Notes: generated by a model not told the origin, from the letters alone. Positions 43,592 to 52,804 are shown, counted from the stretch's first letter. The stretch: 64,000 bases of DNA from Clostridiales bacterium (GCA_017550385.1 JAFZPJ010000040.1:1-64000); one strand, 5' to 3'. A program made the numbers and translations.

Positions 43592-45628
43592 TCAGCCTAC
43601 CTTATCACCCGGCTTGACAGTCTCGGGATTTGTGATGATAACGGTATTGCTGTTAGGTACCTTCGAGTTGCCTGCCGGAATGATTATCGCGAATTCACGG
43701 TCGTGGTCCGTAACGACGACTCTGTACTCCTCAACGAAGCCCTGGTTGTTGACATAGATCGAAGCGATACCGTTGTACTCGCTGCAGGTGACGGATGTAA
43801 CGGAACTTCCGAGTCCCGTGGAGGTGTCTACCAGTGTGAGGGTATAACCTTCTGTATACAGTTTCGAGAGCTTGAACAGATTCTTGTACTCGCTCATGGT
43901 AGAGAACGCGACAATGGTTCCGCCGTTAGATGTTCCTTCCGCGTGCAGTACGGTACATGCAGAGATGGTGGTGTTCTCCTGTTCTACTATCTCTCCGTTC
44001 TCATCAGTCTTCGTCTCGGGGATGACGCTTATGTTGAAGATGGATCCTTCGGTAAACGTCTCGGTATTCACGCCGCTGTCAGGAGCAAAATACATGCAGA
44101 ATGCAGGCGTGTTCTCCGGAGCATAGACCGCATCAACAAGACTCGAAGTGGATACTCTCATACCGTTTGTCTCGCTTATGACGATCTCGATGTCAACGGT
44201 TCTCTTATCAAGGAGATCTTCCACGCATCTCGTCGTCTTGAATACGATAAGCATGCCGCCTTCATCGCTCTCGCAGCGTACGACTTCACAGTTATCGATA
44301 GCGAGGCCTTCTGAACGGACATTGATGTCATGGAGTGTACCGACGGCGAAGTCGGTGATAGCAGCATCATTGGCGGTAAGATATACTGCCAGATACTGGC
44401 TCTCGTTCTGTGCCAGCCTTACGACAGGTTCGCCTGCTTCTATGCTCAGATCCGAAGTGATGACTCCGGGAGCGGAATTGATATAGCCTTTGACGTCGTT
44501 GATATTCATCGACAGGAACGTATCGTAAGTCAGCACTTCTTCAAGACCGTCCAATCTGAAGGAAGCGATTCCCGGAAGGTCAGCATATATCTTGCTCGCG
44601 CCTGCCTCCAGCTGATTCTCGTATACCTTCATATCGCTGGCGAGAACCGAGATCCTCTCGTCATCGAAGTCAATGTTGGACAGCTCATCCTCACGCTCGT
44701 CAAGGATAACGTTGACGGATGCGGAATATGAAGCCAGATTACTGAGGTTGCCTGTCATAGAATCATAGCGGACCGAGTCGATGATTGAAGACAGATTCTT
44801 GTTATAGTTCGTGTAGATGGTCTCAGCTTCGCTGATGCCGCCTTCGGCAATGATCTCCTGCTGTACGTCCGAGATCTGTTGCTGAACGTTACGAAGATTG
44901 GATACAACACTCTCCATGTCAGCAGGAACCACGATACCGAGCTCCTGTGCCTTAGCGACGCGCGAGCCTTCGGTAATGGAAGTAACGAGTTCACCGCCCG
45001 TAGTCGATACGATAACGGTCTCATCCCTGACTATCAGAGCTCTCGCACCGATCGTGTGCTCGACGCTGCCGGTTGTAACAAAAGAAAACACCGGCTTCTC
45101 TGCGATATAGTCATAGAGGTGATGGATGACGAACGCCAGGACCAGAAGGCCTGCTATTACCGTCACCGTTCCGAGGAAACCGTTCCTGAGCGCACGGCTT
45201 CTGGCACTCTTATGAGCAGCGCCCTTGCCTTTGGATACGGCTGTCTTCTTCTCGATCTTAGCCTGTTCTGCTTTGAGCTTACGCTCATTCTCTGCAGCGA
45301 TCTTCTTGGCCTTGGCCTGTTTCTTCTGTTCTTTGATCTTCTTGGGATCCGGCTTTACCGGAGGTACCAGTCTTCCGTTCTTGTTAACCGGAGCCTGCTT
45401 TGCCGTAGGTTTGTCGGAAGGCTTGCCTGTCTTAACATCAGCAGGGACCGGTGCTCCCGGATAAGGAGGCTTGACTGAAGCTTTTCCGGGCGCAGCAGAC
45501 TTCTTGCCTGCCGATCTCTTCCCGGGCTTCTTCTTGCCTTCAGGATGCTTGCCTGAAGGTTTCTTCCCCGAAGGAGCGGGTCCTTTATCTGAGGGCTGCT
45601 TGTTGTACCATTGCTTATCGTCAGCCAT
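43592..45628 (-). CDS. HlyD-like membrane protein with long basic cytoplasmic tail
   Basis: The 678-residue protein has a 150-residue N-terminal region extremely rich in Lys, Pro, Gly and Ser, then one membrane helix (about 151-171) and an extracytoplasmic part of about 500 residues. The first part outside has the lipoyl/HlyD-type hairpin layout (GGELVTSITEGSRVAKAQELG), followed by a coiled-coil (about 225-340) and a set of beta domains. Similar proteins lie beside yggS and sepF in many Clostridia and are named HlyD-family adaptors, but no partner transporter is near. A part in envelope or division work is inferred from location. Its start overlaps the lyase gene by 8 nt. Confidence 0.75.
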   Translation of the reverse strand: MADDKQWYNKQPSDKGPAPSGKKPSGKHPEGKKKPGKRSAGKKSAAPGKASVKPPYPGAPVPADVKTGKPSDKPTAKQAPVNKNGRLVPPVKPDPKKIKEQKKQAKAKKIAAENERKLKAEQAKIEKKTAVSKGKGAAHKSARSRALRNGFLGTVTVIAGLLVLAFVIHHLYDYIAEKPVFSFVTTGSVEHTIGARALIVRDETVIVSTTGGELVTSITEGSRVAKAQELGIVVPADMESVVSNLRNVQQQISDVQQEIIAEGGISEAETIYTNYNKNLSSIIDSVRYDSMTGNLSNLASYSASVNVILDEREDELSNIDFDDERISVLASDMKVYENQLEAGASKIYADLPGIASFRLDGLEEVLTYDTFLSMNINDVKGYINSAPGVITSDLSIEAGEPVVRLAQNESQYLAVYLTANDAAITDFAVGTLHDINVRSEGLAIDNCEVVRCESDEGGMLIVFKTTRCVEDLLDKRTVDIEIVISETNGMRVSTSSLVDAVYAPENTPAFCMYFAPDSGVNTETFTEGSIFNISVIPETKTDENGEIVEQENTTISACTVLHAEGTSNGGTIVAFSTMSEYKNLFKLSKLYTEGYTLTLVDTSTGLGSSVTSVTCSEYNGIASIYVNNQGFVEEYRVVVTDHDREFAIIIPAGNSKVPNSNTVIITNPETVKPGDKVG

Positions 45629-46892
45629 TCTGATGCTCCAATGCCAGCATGCACGCGAGTTTTACCTGTTCTTTGACAAGTCCGCCCTGCATATATGCGA
45701 TGTAAGGCTGCTTCATCGGGCCGTCGCACGAGAGCTCCGTTGTAGCTCCCTGTACGAATGCACCTGCAGCCATTATAACCTTATCTTCGTATCCGGGCAT
45801 ATCCCAGGGTTCAGGTGTAACAAAAGAATCGACGGGCGCGCAGGACTGTATTGCCGCGCAAAACTTCTCCATCTTTGTACTGTCCCTGAACGTAAGCGTC
45901 TGCACGATATCGCCTCTTGTCTCTTCAGCGGCAGGGCTTGTCTCGATCCCTGCAAGCTCGAAAATCTTCGATGCGAACACTGCACCCTTAAGGCACTCGC
46001 CTACGCACTGGGGCGCGGTAAAGAGTCCTCTGGCGATCATGCTGTTGAATCCCAAAGTGGGACCTACTTCGCTGCCGAGACCCGGAGTAGTGATATGGCG
46101 TGCGGCATTCTCGACCAGGTCTTCCCTGCCCGCGATATATCCGCCTGTCTTGCAGATACCGCCGCCGGGATTCTTGATCAGAGATCCGGCGATGATGTCA
46201 GCTCCGACTTCAGTAGGTTCCGTCTTCTCAGTAAATTCACCGTAGCAGTTGTCCACTGCAACGATAACATCAGGCTTGACGCTCTTGGCAGCCTCAGCGA
46301 TCTTCGCTATGTCACTGCACAGAAGAGCCCTTCTTCCGGTATATCCTCTCGACTTCTGAATAAAAACGACCTTGGTCTTATCCGTGATACTGCTCTTGAT
46401 GCCTTCGATATCGGGATCACCTGAAGGCAGGAGTTCTATCTCTTTATACTCTACGCCGTAAGAAGTGAGAGCCATGTCGTTCTTGCCGCTCCCGATGCCT
46501 ATGGTAGACATAAGAGTATCGTAGGGTCTGCCTGTAACAGAGAGCATCTCATCGCCGGGTCTGAGGCATGCCCAGAGCATTGCAGAGACCGACTGCGTAC
46601 CCGAACTTATCTGTACTCTGACATAGGCCTTCTCGGCACCGAAGCTGCGTGCAAAGATGCGTTCGATCCTCTCTCTTCCGATATCATCGTAGCCGTAACC
46701 GGTCGTCTGGCCCATATGCGTATCTGAGAACTGCTCAGCCCTGAACGCCTCAAGGACCTTGAGTTCATTGTAAGTAACTATATCGTCGATGGAATCATAG
46801 ACAGCCTTAAGGCTTTCTTCCGCTTCAGACGCAAGCGCGAGCGTATCGGAACTTACGCCGTACTTTGAATAATTGTCAGTTATGCCCGCCAA
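45621..46892 (-). CDS. PLP-dependent methionine gamma-lyase-like protein (YnbB / aluminium-resistance family)
   Basis: The 423-residue protein belongs to the cystathionine/methionine lyase fold in the YnbB branch, annotated as methionine gamma-lyase family or aluminium resistance protein. PLP contacts are seen in VRVQISSGTQSVSAMLWA and VAVDNCYGEF; the lysine that forms the Schiff base is in AGSLIKNPGGG. The true substrate of this branch is not settled. The start is TTG (46892), with AGGAAGG 8 nt upstream. It begins the transcript that runs through the HlyD-like gene and yggS. Confidence 0.85.
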   Translation of the reverse strand: MAGITDNYSKYGVSSDTLALASEAEESLKAVYDSIDDIVTYNELKVLEAFRAEQFSDTHMGQTTGYGYDDIGRERIERIFARSFGAEKAYVRVQISSGTQSVSAMLWACLRPGDEMLSVTGRPYDTLMSTIGIGSGKNDMALTSYGVEYKEIELLPSGDPDIEGIKSSITDKTKVVFIQKSRGYTGRRALLCSDIAKIAEAAKSVKPDVIVAVDNCYGEFTEKTEPTEVGADIIAGSLIKNPGGGICKTGGYIAGREDLVENAARHITTPGLGSEVGPTLGFNSMIARGLFTAPQCVGECLKGAVFASKIFELAGIETSPAAEETRGDIVQTLTFRDSTKMEKFCAAIQSCAPVDSFVTPEPWDMPGYEDKVIMAAGAFVQGATTELSCDGPMKQPYIAYMQGGLVKEQVKLACMLALEHQNG

Positions 46893-46956
46893 GATACCGG
46901 CCTTCCTATATTAAAAATAAAACAGGATAATTATAACATAAAGCGAAGTTATTCAA

Positions 46957-47928
46957 TCACTTATAGAATGCAAGAGCGAGCGCTCCCGGCTCGCATGTGA
47001 AAACGACCTTCCTGCCCGAGAAATCCTCGCCGTCGTAATTGCCGTTGAGCGGTTTGTCTCCCGTTGCCTCGACCGTGATCGAATCAACCTGGAACGTGTC
47101 TATGTTCAGGAGTCCTACATGCTTGCCCTTGGCGTATTTCGAGATAAGGAAGATGGCACGTCCGAGCCCGACGTCATCTACCGCGCAGATATCGAGAAGT
47201 CCGTCATCGACGGATGCTCCGGGGGCCGGACAGAATCCGTTGCCATAGTACGAACCGTTGCAGACGCTGATGAGTGTGTATCTTGATCCTTCAGATTCCG
47301 AAGGTCTGCCGTCGCCTCTTGAGGCATAGAACTTGAAGTCGAATCCTCTGTTGCCGAACAGCGCTCCGACAGCTGATGTCGCATAAGCGGTCTTCCTGAC
47401 CAGAGCAGACTTCGGATGCTTGAGGACCTTTGTCTTGGCACGGAACTGGACCTCGGTATCGAGACCTATAGATGCCACGTTGTTGCACCATGCCGAACTC
47501 TCCGGGATCAGGTTGCCTTCGGCGTCATATGATTCGACCTTGATAAGATCGATAGGCTTTATCTCGTAGTCATCCTTAATAAGCTCGCTGACGCAGTACT
47601 CGCAGGAATTCCTGTGGTTCTCGCTCATTATGCTCCTGGCAAAGTCATTGCCGGTACCCATGGGAACGACCGCCATCGGGACATTAGTGCCGGCCAGGAC
47701 ATTTGCTATCTCGTGAACGGTACCGTCTCCGCCGCATGCAACGATAAGGAGATCACCGTCAGAACCTTCTGACAGCTTCCCGGCAAGCTCAGTCGCATGG
47801 CCGGCGTGTTCGGTATAGTAGAACTCGCACTCGGACTTATGGTGTTCGGAGAAACCTGCTACGGCTGCCTTGAACTTATCGAGATCTCCGGAATCGGAGC
47901 GGCTGTTGACGATAAATGCTTTCCTCAT
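46957..47928 (-). CDS. Diacylglycerol/lipid kinase family protein
   Basis: This 323-residue protein has the DAGK catalytic pattern: VACGGDGTVHEIANVL and MGTGNDFARS, followed by the beta-sandwich domain with GLLDICAVDD and the C-terminal NGNYDGEDF loop. It is the DgkB/YegS type of soluble lipid kinase, which phosphorylates diacylglycerol to phosphatidate and thus recycles lipid from teichoic acid synthesis; the substrate of YegS relatives varies. It lies 5 nt after an acyl carrier protein gene and in the same run as a MarR regulator, which supports a role in membrane lipid metabolism. Confidence 0.88.
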   Translation of the reverse strand: MRKAFIVNSRSDSGDLDKFKAAVAGFSEHHKSECEFYYTEHAGHATELAGKLSEGSDGDLLIVACGGDGTVHEIANVLAGTNVPMAVVPMGTGNDFARSIMSENHRNSCEYCVSELIKDDYEIKPIDLIKVESYDAEGNLIPESSAWCNNVASIGLDTEVQFRAKTKVLKHPKSALVRKTAYATSAVGALFGNRGFDFKFYASRGDGRPSESEGSRYTLISVCNGSYYGNGFCPAPGASVDDGLLDICAVDDVGLGRAIFLISKYAKGKHVGLLNIDTFQVDSITVEATGDKPLNGNYDGEDFSGRKVVFTCEPGALALAFYK

Positions 47929-47933
47929 ATGGA

Positions 47934-48200
47934 TTACCCGTTATTCTCTGTCAGACCGTAAACAAGATCGACTACATCGCCGATATTCTTGATCCCGTCC
48001 AATGCCTCGTCCGAGATCTTGATCTTATACTCTTCTTCGAGATCTATAACGAACTCATAGAGCTGAAGCGAGTCAAAAGGAAGGCTCGAGTAACTGCTGA
48101 GATCTTCGGGGATATCCTCGGGAGACAACTCGAGCGTCTCGGACAGGATCCTCATAACGTCTTCATAGATCTTCTTTTTCTTATCCGAGCCGTCCATCAT
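47934..48200 (-). CDS. Acyl carrier protein
   Basis: This 88-residue protein has the size and helix pattern of an acyl carrier protein. The phosphopantetheine serine is in LPFDSLQLYEF, with the DSL motif. The chain after the serine (DLEEEYKIKISDEALDGIKNIGDVVDLV) is typical. It carries four consecutive lysines near the N-terminus, which is unusual for the highly acidic housekeeping AcpP, so it may be a specialised carrier. It overlaps the end of the MarR-type gene by 4 nt and is followed by a lipid kinase, with no other fatty-acid gene nearby. Confidence 0.85.
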   Translation of the reverse strand: MMDGSDKKKKIYEDVMRILSETLELSPEDIPEDLSSYSSLPFDSLQLYEFVIDLEEEYKIKISDEALDGIKNIGDVVDLVYGLTENNG

Positions 48201-48715
48201 GCCTTCTCCTTGCTCTTCCTGTCATTAGCCACTTCCATGGCCGTCTTCCTGGCATCATCGGTGTTATCGTATCTCTTGAGCTGCTGTTCGATGTAATTAT
48301 CGACTTCACTGACCAGATTGAGGATATGAGTCCTGTCCTCGGGACCGTAACCTTCGAGTATGTGCTTAGCAAGTACTCTGTGGAATTTGGAATTCATCCT
48401 GCAGGCAAGCTTGCCGTTCCTGGTAAGGCTTATCCTTACGACACGCTTGTCCTTGGTGTCACGCTGCCTTGTGACATAACCCTTCTTGACCAGTCTGTCT
48501 ATCGCGACGGTAAGCGTACCGGTCGTGATGCCCAGATCTTCGGCAGTCTTCGTCATGGTACGCGCCTCATACGGGCCGATCGCCGTAAGCGTATGCATCT
48601 CTGCTATGGACAGATCCGAGAAATACCCTGCCTGGAGGGACTTTTCTTCTGTCAGCACCACGTTCTCGAAAATCCGGACCAATGCTTCGGACATTAATTC
48701 TTCATCTCTCGGCAC
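48197..48715 (-). CDS. MarR-family transcriptional regulator (FabT-like)
   Basis: This protein of about 172 residues has a winged helix of MarR type (LSIAEMHTLTAIG, then TMTKTAEDLGITTGTLTVAIDRLVKKGYV and a wing with RQRDTKDKRVVRISLT). Its coupling to an acyl carrier protein and a lipid kinase gives it the context of FabT, a regulator of fatty-acid genes, but no operator was recognised. I chose the GTG at 48715 because AGGAGG lies 7 nt before it; an ATG 11 codons upstream (48748) has no ribosome site, and an ATG two codons upstream is only 1 nt from the site. A C-terminal tail of about 25 Lys/Arg-rich residues extends past the fold. Confidence 0.82.
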   Translation of the reverse strand: MPRDEELMSEALVRIFENVVLTEEKSLQAGYFSDLSIAEMHTLTAIGPYEARTMTKTAEDLGITTGTLTVAIDRLVKKGYVTRQRDTKDKRVVRISLTRNGKLACRMNSKFHRVLAKHILEGYGPEDRTHILNLVSEVDNYIEQQLKRYDNTDDARKTAMEVANDRKSKEKA

Positions 48716-48814
48716 CCTCATCCCTCCTGTACTTTGACTATCAAACATTTTACACCAAGTCTGTCATCCGGGCAAATATGAACGGCGTCTGCTCTACCAC
48801 TATCAGGGACAAAA

Positions 48815-48824
48815 TAGTATACTA
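48815..48824. promoter_or_regulatory. TAGTATACTA palindrome on the -10 box of the DtxR-like gene
   Basis: This perfect 10-bp palindrome lies 25 nt before the DtxR-like start. It contains TATACT, a likely -10 box. Its place would suit an operator at which the regulator blocks its own promoter. It has only a loose likeness to DtxR or MntR boxes. Confidence 0.4.
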
Positions 48825-48848
48825 ACCAAAGAACACGGAGGTAGCCCT

Positions 48849-49238
48849 ATGGAACTCAAAGAATCAGGCGAGATGTATCTTGAGACTATCTATATCCTGT
48901 CCAAGGAACTGGAGAATGTCAGATCACTTGATGTCGCACGTTACATGAAGTTTTCCAAGCCCAGCGTATCACGCGCCATGGGACTTCTCCGCAATTCCAG
49001 ATACATAGCCGTCGACGAGAAGGGTTATATCTCACTCACCAACTCCGGTCTCGAGATCGCCGAGAAGATATATGAGAGACATATCGTTATAACCAAGCTC
49101 CTTACCGATATAGGAGTCGATCCCGAGACAGCCGCAGAGGATGCCTGCAGGATCGAGCATGTCATAAGCGATGAATCTTTCAATGCGATCAAGACTCATC
49201 TCCCCAAGCAGGGCAAGAAGAGCAAGTCCGGCAAGTAA
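48849..49238 (+). CDS. Short DtxR/IdeR-type metal-dependent regulator
   Basis: The 129-residue protein has a winged-helix DNA-binding domain (about 1-65) and a dimerisation domain (66-115), and lacks the C-terminal SH3-like domain. The metal ligands resemble DtxR more than MntR: Met9 in GEMYLETIY, and Cys100, Glu103 and His104 in DACRIEHVIS match DtxR site 2. His78 of site 1 is kept, but the second site-1 ligand is a Thr. This suggests an iron(II) sensor, inferred from ligand type. It is divergent from the MarR gene. The ribosome site CGGAGG lies 6 nt before the ATG. Confidence 0.85.
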   Translation: MELKESGEMYLETIYILSKELENVRSLDVARYMKFSKPSVSRAMGLLRNSRYIAVDEKGYISLTNSGLEIAEKIYERHIVITKLLTDIGVDPETAAEDACRIEHVISDESFNAIKTHLPKQGKKSKSGK

Positions 49239-49255
49239 TCTTACTTATCAGATTT

Positions 49256-50170
49256 TCAGGCGGTTACTTCCCAGGCCTCATCGTAGCTGAGGATATTATC
49301 AGGTATATCAGGGATCACGCCTTCCAGTTCGGATGTCGAATACACAGCCGTATAAGGTCCTTTGGCAAGGATCGTTGTGAGCATGCTCTCATATGAATCG
49401 AGCTGCGCGTTGTAATCCTCTTCGCTCATGGCAGCACCGTTAAGGGTATACTCATCGACATAGCTCCAGTCATCACCGTTTTCGGTAAGTGTGCTGGTGT
49501 GTACGATCTGGCTTACCTGAGTAAGAACGGTACCGTCCACAGAATATTCCATATAGGTGGTGCACCAGTCCTCATCACCGCCGTCGGATACGATGAGCAG
49601 ATTGCCGTTCGAGAGCATTGCCGCATACGTCTCAAATCCGCCGCCGGCATTGGCTATAGAAGTAGGCAGATGGAAGATCTCGGTCGCTGTGGTTTCTCCG
49701 GGAAGTACGGTGAATATCTTCAGGTCAGCAACCATATAGTAGTCAGCAGAACTGTCTATAGTCACACCATACTGATCATCGGAACAATACTGGATAATAA
49801 GCTCCGGGAATCCGTCTCCGGTTATGTCCGTCAGGCCGCATGAATCGATGGAACCGTACGTAACGTTCTCAACGATCCTCATCTTATCTTCGTATTCCTG
49901 CAGCACTTCGTGATAGACCGAAGTATCCGATGCAGCTGCAGCCGCTGTAGTAGTTGCTGCAGTCTGTCTGGTCTCGGATGTAGTGACTTCGGGCTCAGTC
50001 ATCTCTGAAGACTCGGATTCGAGTTCGCTCTCGTCTATGACTTCAGTCTGTTCCTCTTCATCATCGTCTTTATCCTTGTGTTTCTTCTTGTCGCCGGACT
50101 CAGGCATACAAGCCGTGAGTCCCGCAGCAAATGAACATAAAACAAGAAGTGCCAGTATCTTCTTTTTCAT
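49256..50170 (-). CDS. Acidic lipoprotein with an FG-GAP/EF-hand-like loop
   Basis: The 304-residue protein has a lipoprotein signal (lipobox LTAC, Cys21), a low-complexity linker with Lys/Asp/Glu and then Thr/Ala runs (about 27-85), and a globular domain of about 215 residues. The domain opens with GLTDITGDGFPELIIQY, in which DITGDGFPEL looks like the calcium-binding loop of FG-GAP or VCBS repeats. I cannot name the family. It follows the five paralogous lipoproteins by 15 nt on the same strand and is not a copy of them, but it shares their signal and acidic style, so it is probably exported with them. Confidence 0.72.
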   Translation of the reverse strand: MKKKILALLVLCSFAAGLTACMPESGDKKKHKDKDDDEEEQTEVIDESELESESSEMTEPEVTTSETRQTAATTTAAAAASDTSVYHEVLQEYEDKMRIVENVTYGSIDSCGLTDITGDGFPELIIQYCSDDQYGVTIDSSADYYMVADLKIFTVLPGETTATEIFHLPTSIANAGGGFETYAAMLSNGNLLIVSDGGDEDWCTTYMEYSVDGTVLTQVSQIVHTSTLTENGDDWSYVDEYTLNGAAMSEEDYNAQLDSYESMLTTILAKGPYTAVYSTSELEGVIPDIPDNILSYDEAWEVTA

Positions 50171-50185
50171 AGTCTTATTCTTCTA

Positions 50186-51463
50186 TCATTCAACAGTGCA
50201 GTAGTCATACAGAAGTGTCGTGCCGTCCGGATTGCATACTTCGACATAGTAGTATCCGGGCTCAACGTTGCCTGATTCCGGAAGATATCCGACATAGATG
50301 AAATAGTATCCGTCATCGCTCGTATATCCGTCATCGATATTGGTCCTGTTGGTAGCAATGCTCTCGCCATCAACAAGAACGTTGCCGTCCTCATCATAGA
50401 AATTGAATGTTATGTCCATGATCTGGTCATAAGTGATATCAGATGTGAAGTAAACATCATATTCAATAGCGGGAGTATCGGAATAAGTATAATTACCGTC
50501 ATCAGCCCACCAGTCGACAGCTACGACATAATCAGCGAGTTCACCGAGACCATCGACATCGAAGTTATAGTCGATACCGCTGGAGCTGGAGCCTGTGCTC
50601 GTGGGAGCATCGGATTCCTCGATGGTAACGGTGTCTGATGTAGTATAGGTGCCATTGCAGTTGACGCTGAAATAATAATCGCCCGGCTCGAGATCCTCAT
50701 AGTCGGGATCTTCATAAGTACACCAGATGCAGTCACTGTATACGCTTGCCTCCTGATCAGACAGGATTACGGAACCGTTATAGTAAACATCGTAGGTTAT
50801 GAGACCGTTGTACGCACTTATATCCTCAGTGAAGTAGATGTAATAATCAATATACCAATCACCTGAATAAGTATTTGAAGAAGAATAGCATTCAAATATA
50901 TCAGCCATGATCTCGAGCTCATAGGTATAGAAATCAAAGATCTTGCCGAAGCCCTTGTCCTTAAGATTGGTAAGGAGCCACTCATCGTCGTCCTTCTCAA
51001 ACTCGAAAGTAACCGTTATCTCTTTGGTATCATCACAGTCATCGAGCAGATCGAGTACTTCGTCTATATCTGAGTAGTCCTCCTTAAGAGCCTTCTCATA
51101 ATCGACCATGGTGAAAACGACATCTACCGATGCCTCTTCCTTATCGACTTCGACAGACTCCTCATCAACCTCATATGAGATAGTGTCGGCTACAGCCTTA
51201 TTGAACTCGTTCTGATCGTCAGAATACATCGACTCGTCAAAGAGGAGCTCGAGTTCTTCTGCCGTATCGCTGTCTTTCTTCTCATTGGTAAGCTTGACTA
51301 TCTTGCCGGCATCCTGCTTAAGGAGCGTGCTTGCGAAGGTATCCGCAGCTTCTACGATCTCCTTCTTGTTCGGGCCGCCCATAAGCATGCAGGAAGCGCA
51401 TGACAATGACACCGCACCTGCAAGCGCAACCGAGATGAATCTTCTGATAGTTGTTGACTTCAT
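50186..51463 (-). CDS. Tandem-array lipoprotein 1 (last of five paralogues)
   Basis: This 425-residue protein has a lipoprotein signal (SCASC) and then KKEIVEAADTFASTLL, the start of a domain of about 150 residues shared by all five copies and ending in FEFEKDDDEWLLTN. It may be related to the NTF2-like DUF4878 fold; I cannot confirm this. Then follow two similar beta-rich modules, each opening with YFTEDIS- or YFTSDIT-type segments and ending in an extended strand. The second ends in LLYDYCTVE. The protein is very rich in Asp, Glu, Tyr and Ser. The start is the ATG at 51463 (GGAGG 8 nt upstream). It lies 18 nt after copy 2 and probably shares its transcript. Confidence 0.8.
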   Translation of the reverse strand: MKSTTIRRFISVALAGAVSLSCASCMLMGGPNKKEIVEAADTFASTLLKQDAGKIVKLTNEKKDSDTAEELELLFDESMYSDDQNEFNKAVADTISYEVDEESVEVDKEEASVDVVFTMVDYEKALKEDYSDIDEVLDLLDDCDDTKEITVTFEFEKDDDEWLLTNLKDKGFGKIFDFYTYELEIMADIFECYSSSNTYSGDWYIDYYIYFTEDISAYNGLITYDVYYNGSVILSDQEASVYSDCIWCTYEDPDYEDLEPGDYYFSVNCNGTYTTSDTVTIEESDAPTSTGSSSSGIDYNFDVDGLGELADYVVAVDWWADDGNYTYSDTPAIEYDVYFTSDITYDQIMDITFNFYDEDGNVLVDGESIATNRTNIDDGYTSDDGYYFIYVGYLPESGNVEPGYYYVEVCNPDGTTLLYDYCTVE

Positions 51464-51481
51464 ATTCCGTTCCTCCAAAAA

Positions 51482-52777
51482 TCAATCTACAAAGCAGTAA
51501 TCTGTCATCAGAACAGTTCCGTCCGGATTAAAGATCTGAATACAATATATACCCTCTTCAAGATAAGAAGCTGAAGACCAGATCTCATCCGTAGGATATC
51601 CGAAATAAATATAGATATAACCGTTATCATCGGGAATCCCGCTGTCCGCATTGGTCCTGTTATCCATGACCTGCGCACCCGAGACCAGCAAGGTCTCCGT
51701 ATCCTCACCTACAAGATATACATCATATGTAATACCTTGTGCCTGTTCCCATGTCAGATCAGATGTGAAATACACATCATACTCGATACCGTAAGTATCC
51801 GTATAAGTGTAATCACTGTTATCACCCCACCAGTCAACAGCAACGACATAATCGCCAAGTTCACCGGTAGCAGTATCGAAAGGCGTGAGTTCGATTCCGT
51901 CACTTGAAGTACCGGTCACCGTAGGTTCTGTCACGGCAGCTTCTTCTACGGTCGTAGACAGTGTGGTTACCTCAACCCCGTCAAACTTAAGGACGATCTC
52001 ATATTCTCCATACATAAGATCAAAGTAATCCGGATCAGTATAATCACAGTAGATATACGTTCCATTCATAGTAACTGGCTGATCAGCCGCATAGAGATTT
52101 CCTTCGTAATAAACATCAAATGAAAGGTTTGATTCATATTCACTTACATCTTCAAGGAAATAGATATCCGAGAAGATCGAAGATGCGTTGGACCAGCAAT
52201 CGGTATAATCAATAAGATCAGCAATTGCAGGCGTGAGATCAAGCTCATAAGTATAGTAGAAGAACAGCATCCCGAATCCCTTGTCATGGAAATTCGTGAT
52301 AAGCCACTCGTCGTCGTCCTTCTCGAACTCGAAGGTAACGGTAAACTCTTCTATATCATCGCAATCTTCGATAGCATCCAATATCTCGTCGATATCCGCA
52401 TAACCGCCGTCTTTGAGGGCTTCCTCATAATCGACCATCGAGAATACCACATCAACAGACGCTTCATCCTTGCTTACCTCAACGGAATCTTCATCGATCT
52501 CATATGAGATGGTATCCCCTACCGCATCAAAGAACTTGAGTTCTTCCTCAGAATAATTATCTTCTTCGAAGAGGTCAGGAAAAGCACCGAGATTCTTCTC
52601 ATTCGTAAGCTTGAGGATCTTATCCGGATCCTTCTTCAAGAGCGCTGTTGCAAACGTATCTGCAGCTTCCACGATCTCCTTCTTATTCGGACCGAAAAGC
52701 ATACACGAAGCAACCGACATTGCCATGGCACCGGCAAGAGCTGCCGCCAGGACTCTCTTCAAGCTTGTATTATTCAT
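51482..52777 (-). CDS. Tandem-array lipoprotein 2
   Basis: This 431-residue copy has the signal SVASC, then KKEIVEAADTFATALL and the common domain through FEFEKDDDEWLITN. Two beta modules follow (about 190-290 and 320-431); the second contains YTDTYGIEYDVYFTSDLT and ends in LMTDYCFVD. It has a diverged middle compared with the other copies, including the stretch KNLGAFPDLFEEDNYSEEEL. GGAGG lies 7 nt before the ATG, and an extended -10 box (TGTTATACT) lies 28-36 nt upstream, so the gene has its own promoter. Copy 1 follows after 18 nt. The protein should be on the outer face of the membrane; its ligand or role is unknown. Confidence 0.8.
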   Translation of the reverse strand: MNNTSLKRVLAAALAGAMAMSVASCMLFGPNKKEIVEAADTFATALLKKDPDKILKLTNEKNLGAFPDLFEEDNYSEEELKFFDAVGDTISYEIDEDSVEVSKDEASVDVVFSMVDYEEALKDGGYADIDEILDAIEDCDDIEEFTVTFEFEKDDDEWLITNFHDKGFGMLFFYYTYELDLTPAIADLIDYTDCWSNASSIFSDIYFLEDVSEYESNLSFDVYYEGNLYAADQPVTMNGTYIYCDYTDPDYFDLMYGEYEIVLKFDGVEVTTLSTTVEEAAVTEPTVTGTSSDGIELTPFDTATGELGDYVVAVDWWGDNSDYTYTDTYGIEYDVYFTSDLTWEQAQGITYDVYLVGEDTETLLVSGAQVMDNRTNADSGIPDDNGYIYIYFGYPTDEIWSSASYLEEGIYCIQIFNPDGTVLMTDYCFVD

Positions 52778-52804
52778 GATCTACCTCCAAATCAAATCGC
52801 TTTG

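Noticed and set aside
45471..46424. A 317-codon plus-strand frame over the PLP-lyase gene
   Set aside because: Antisense to a clear PLP enzyme, no ribosome site, no motifs.
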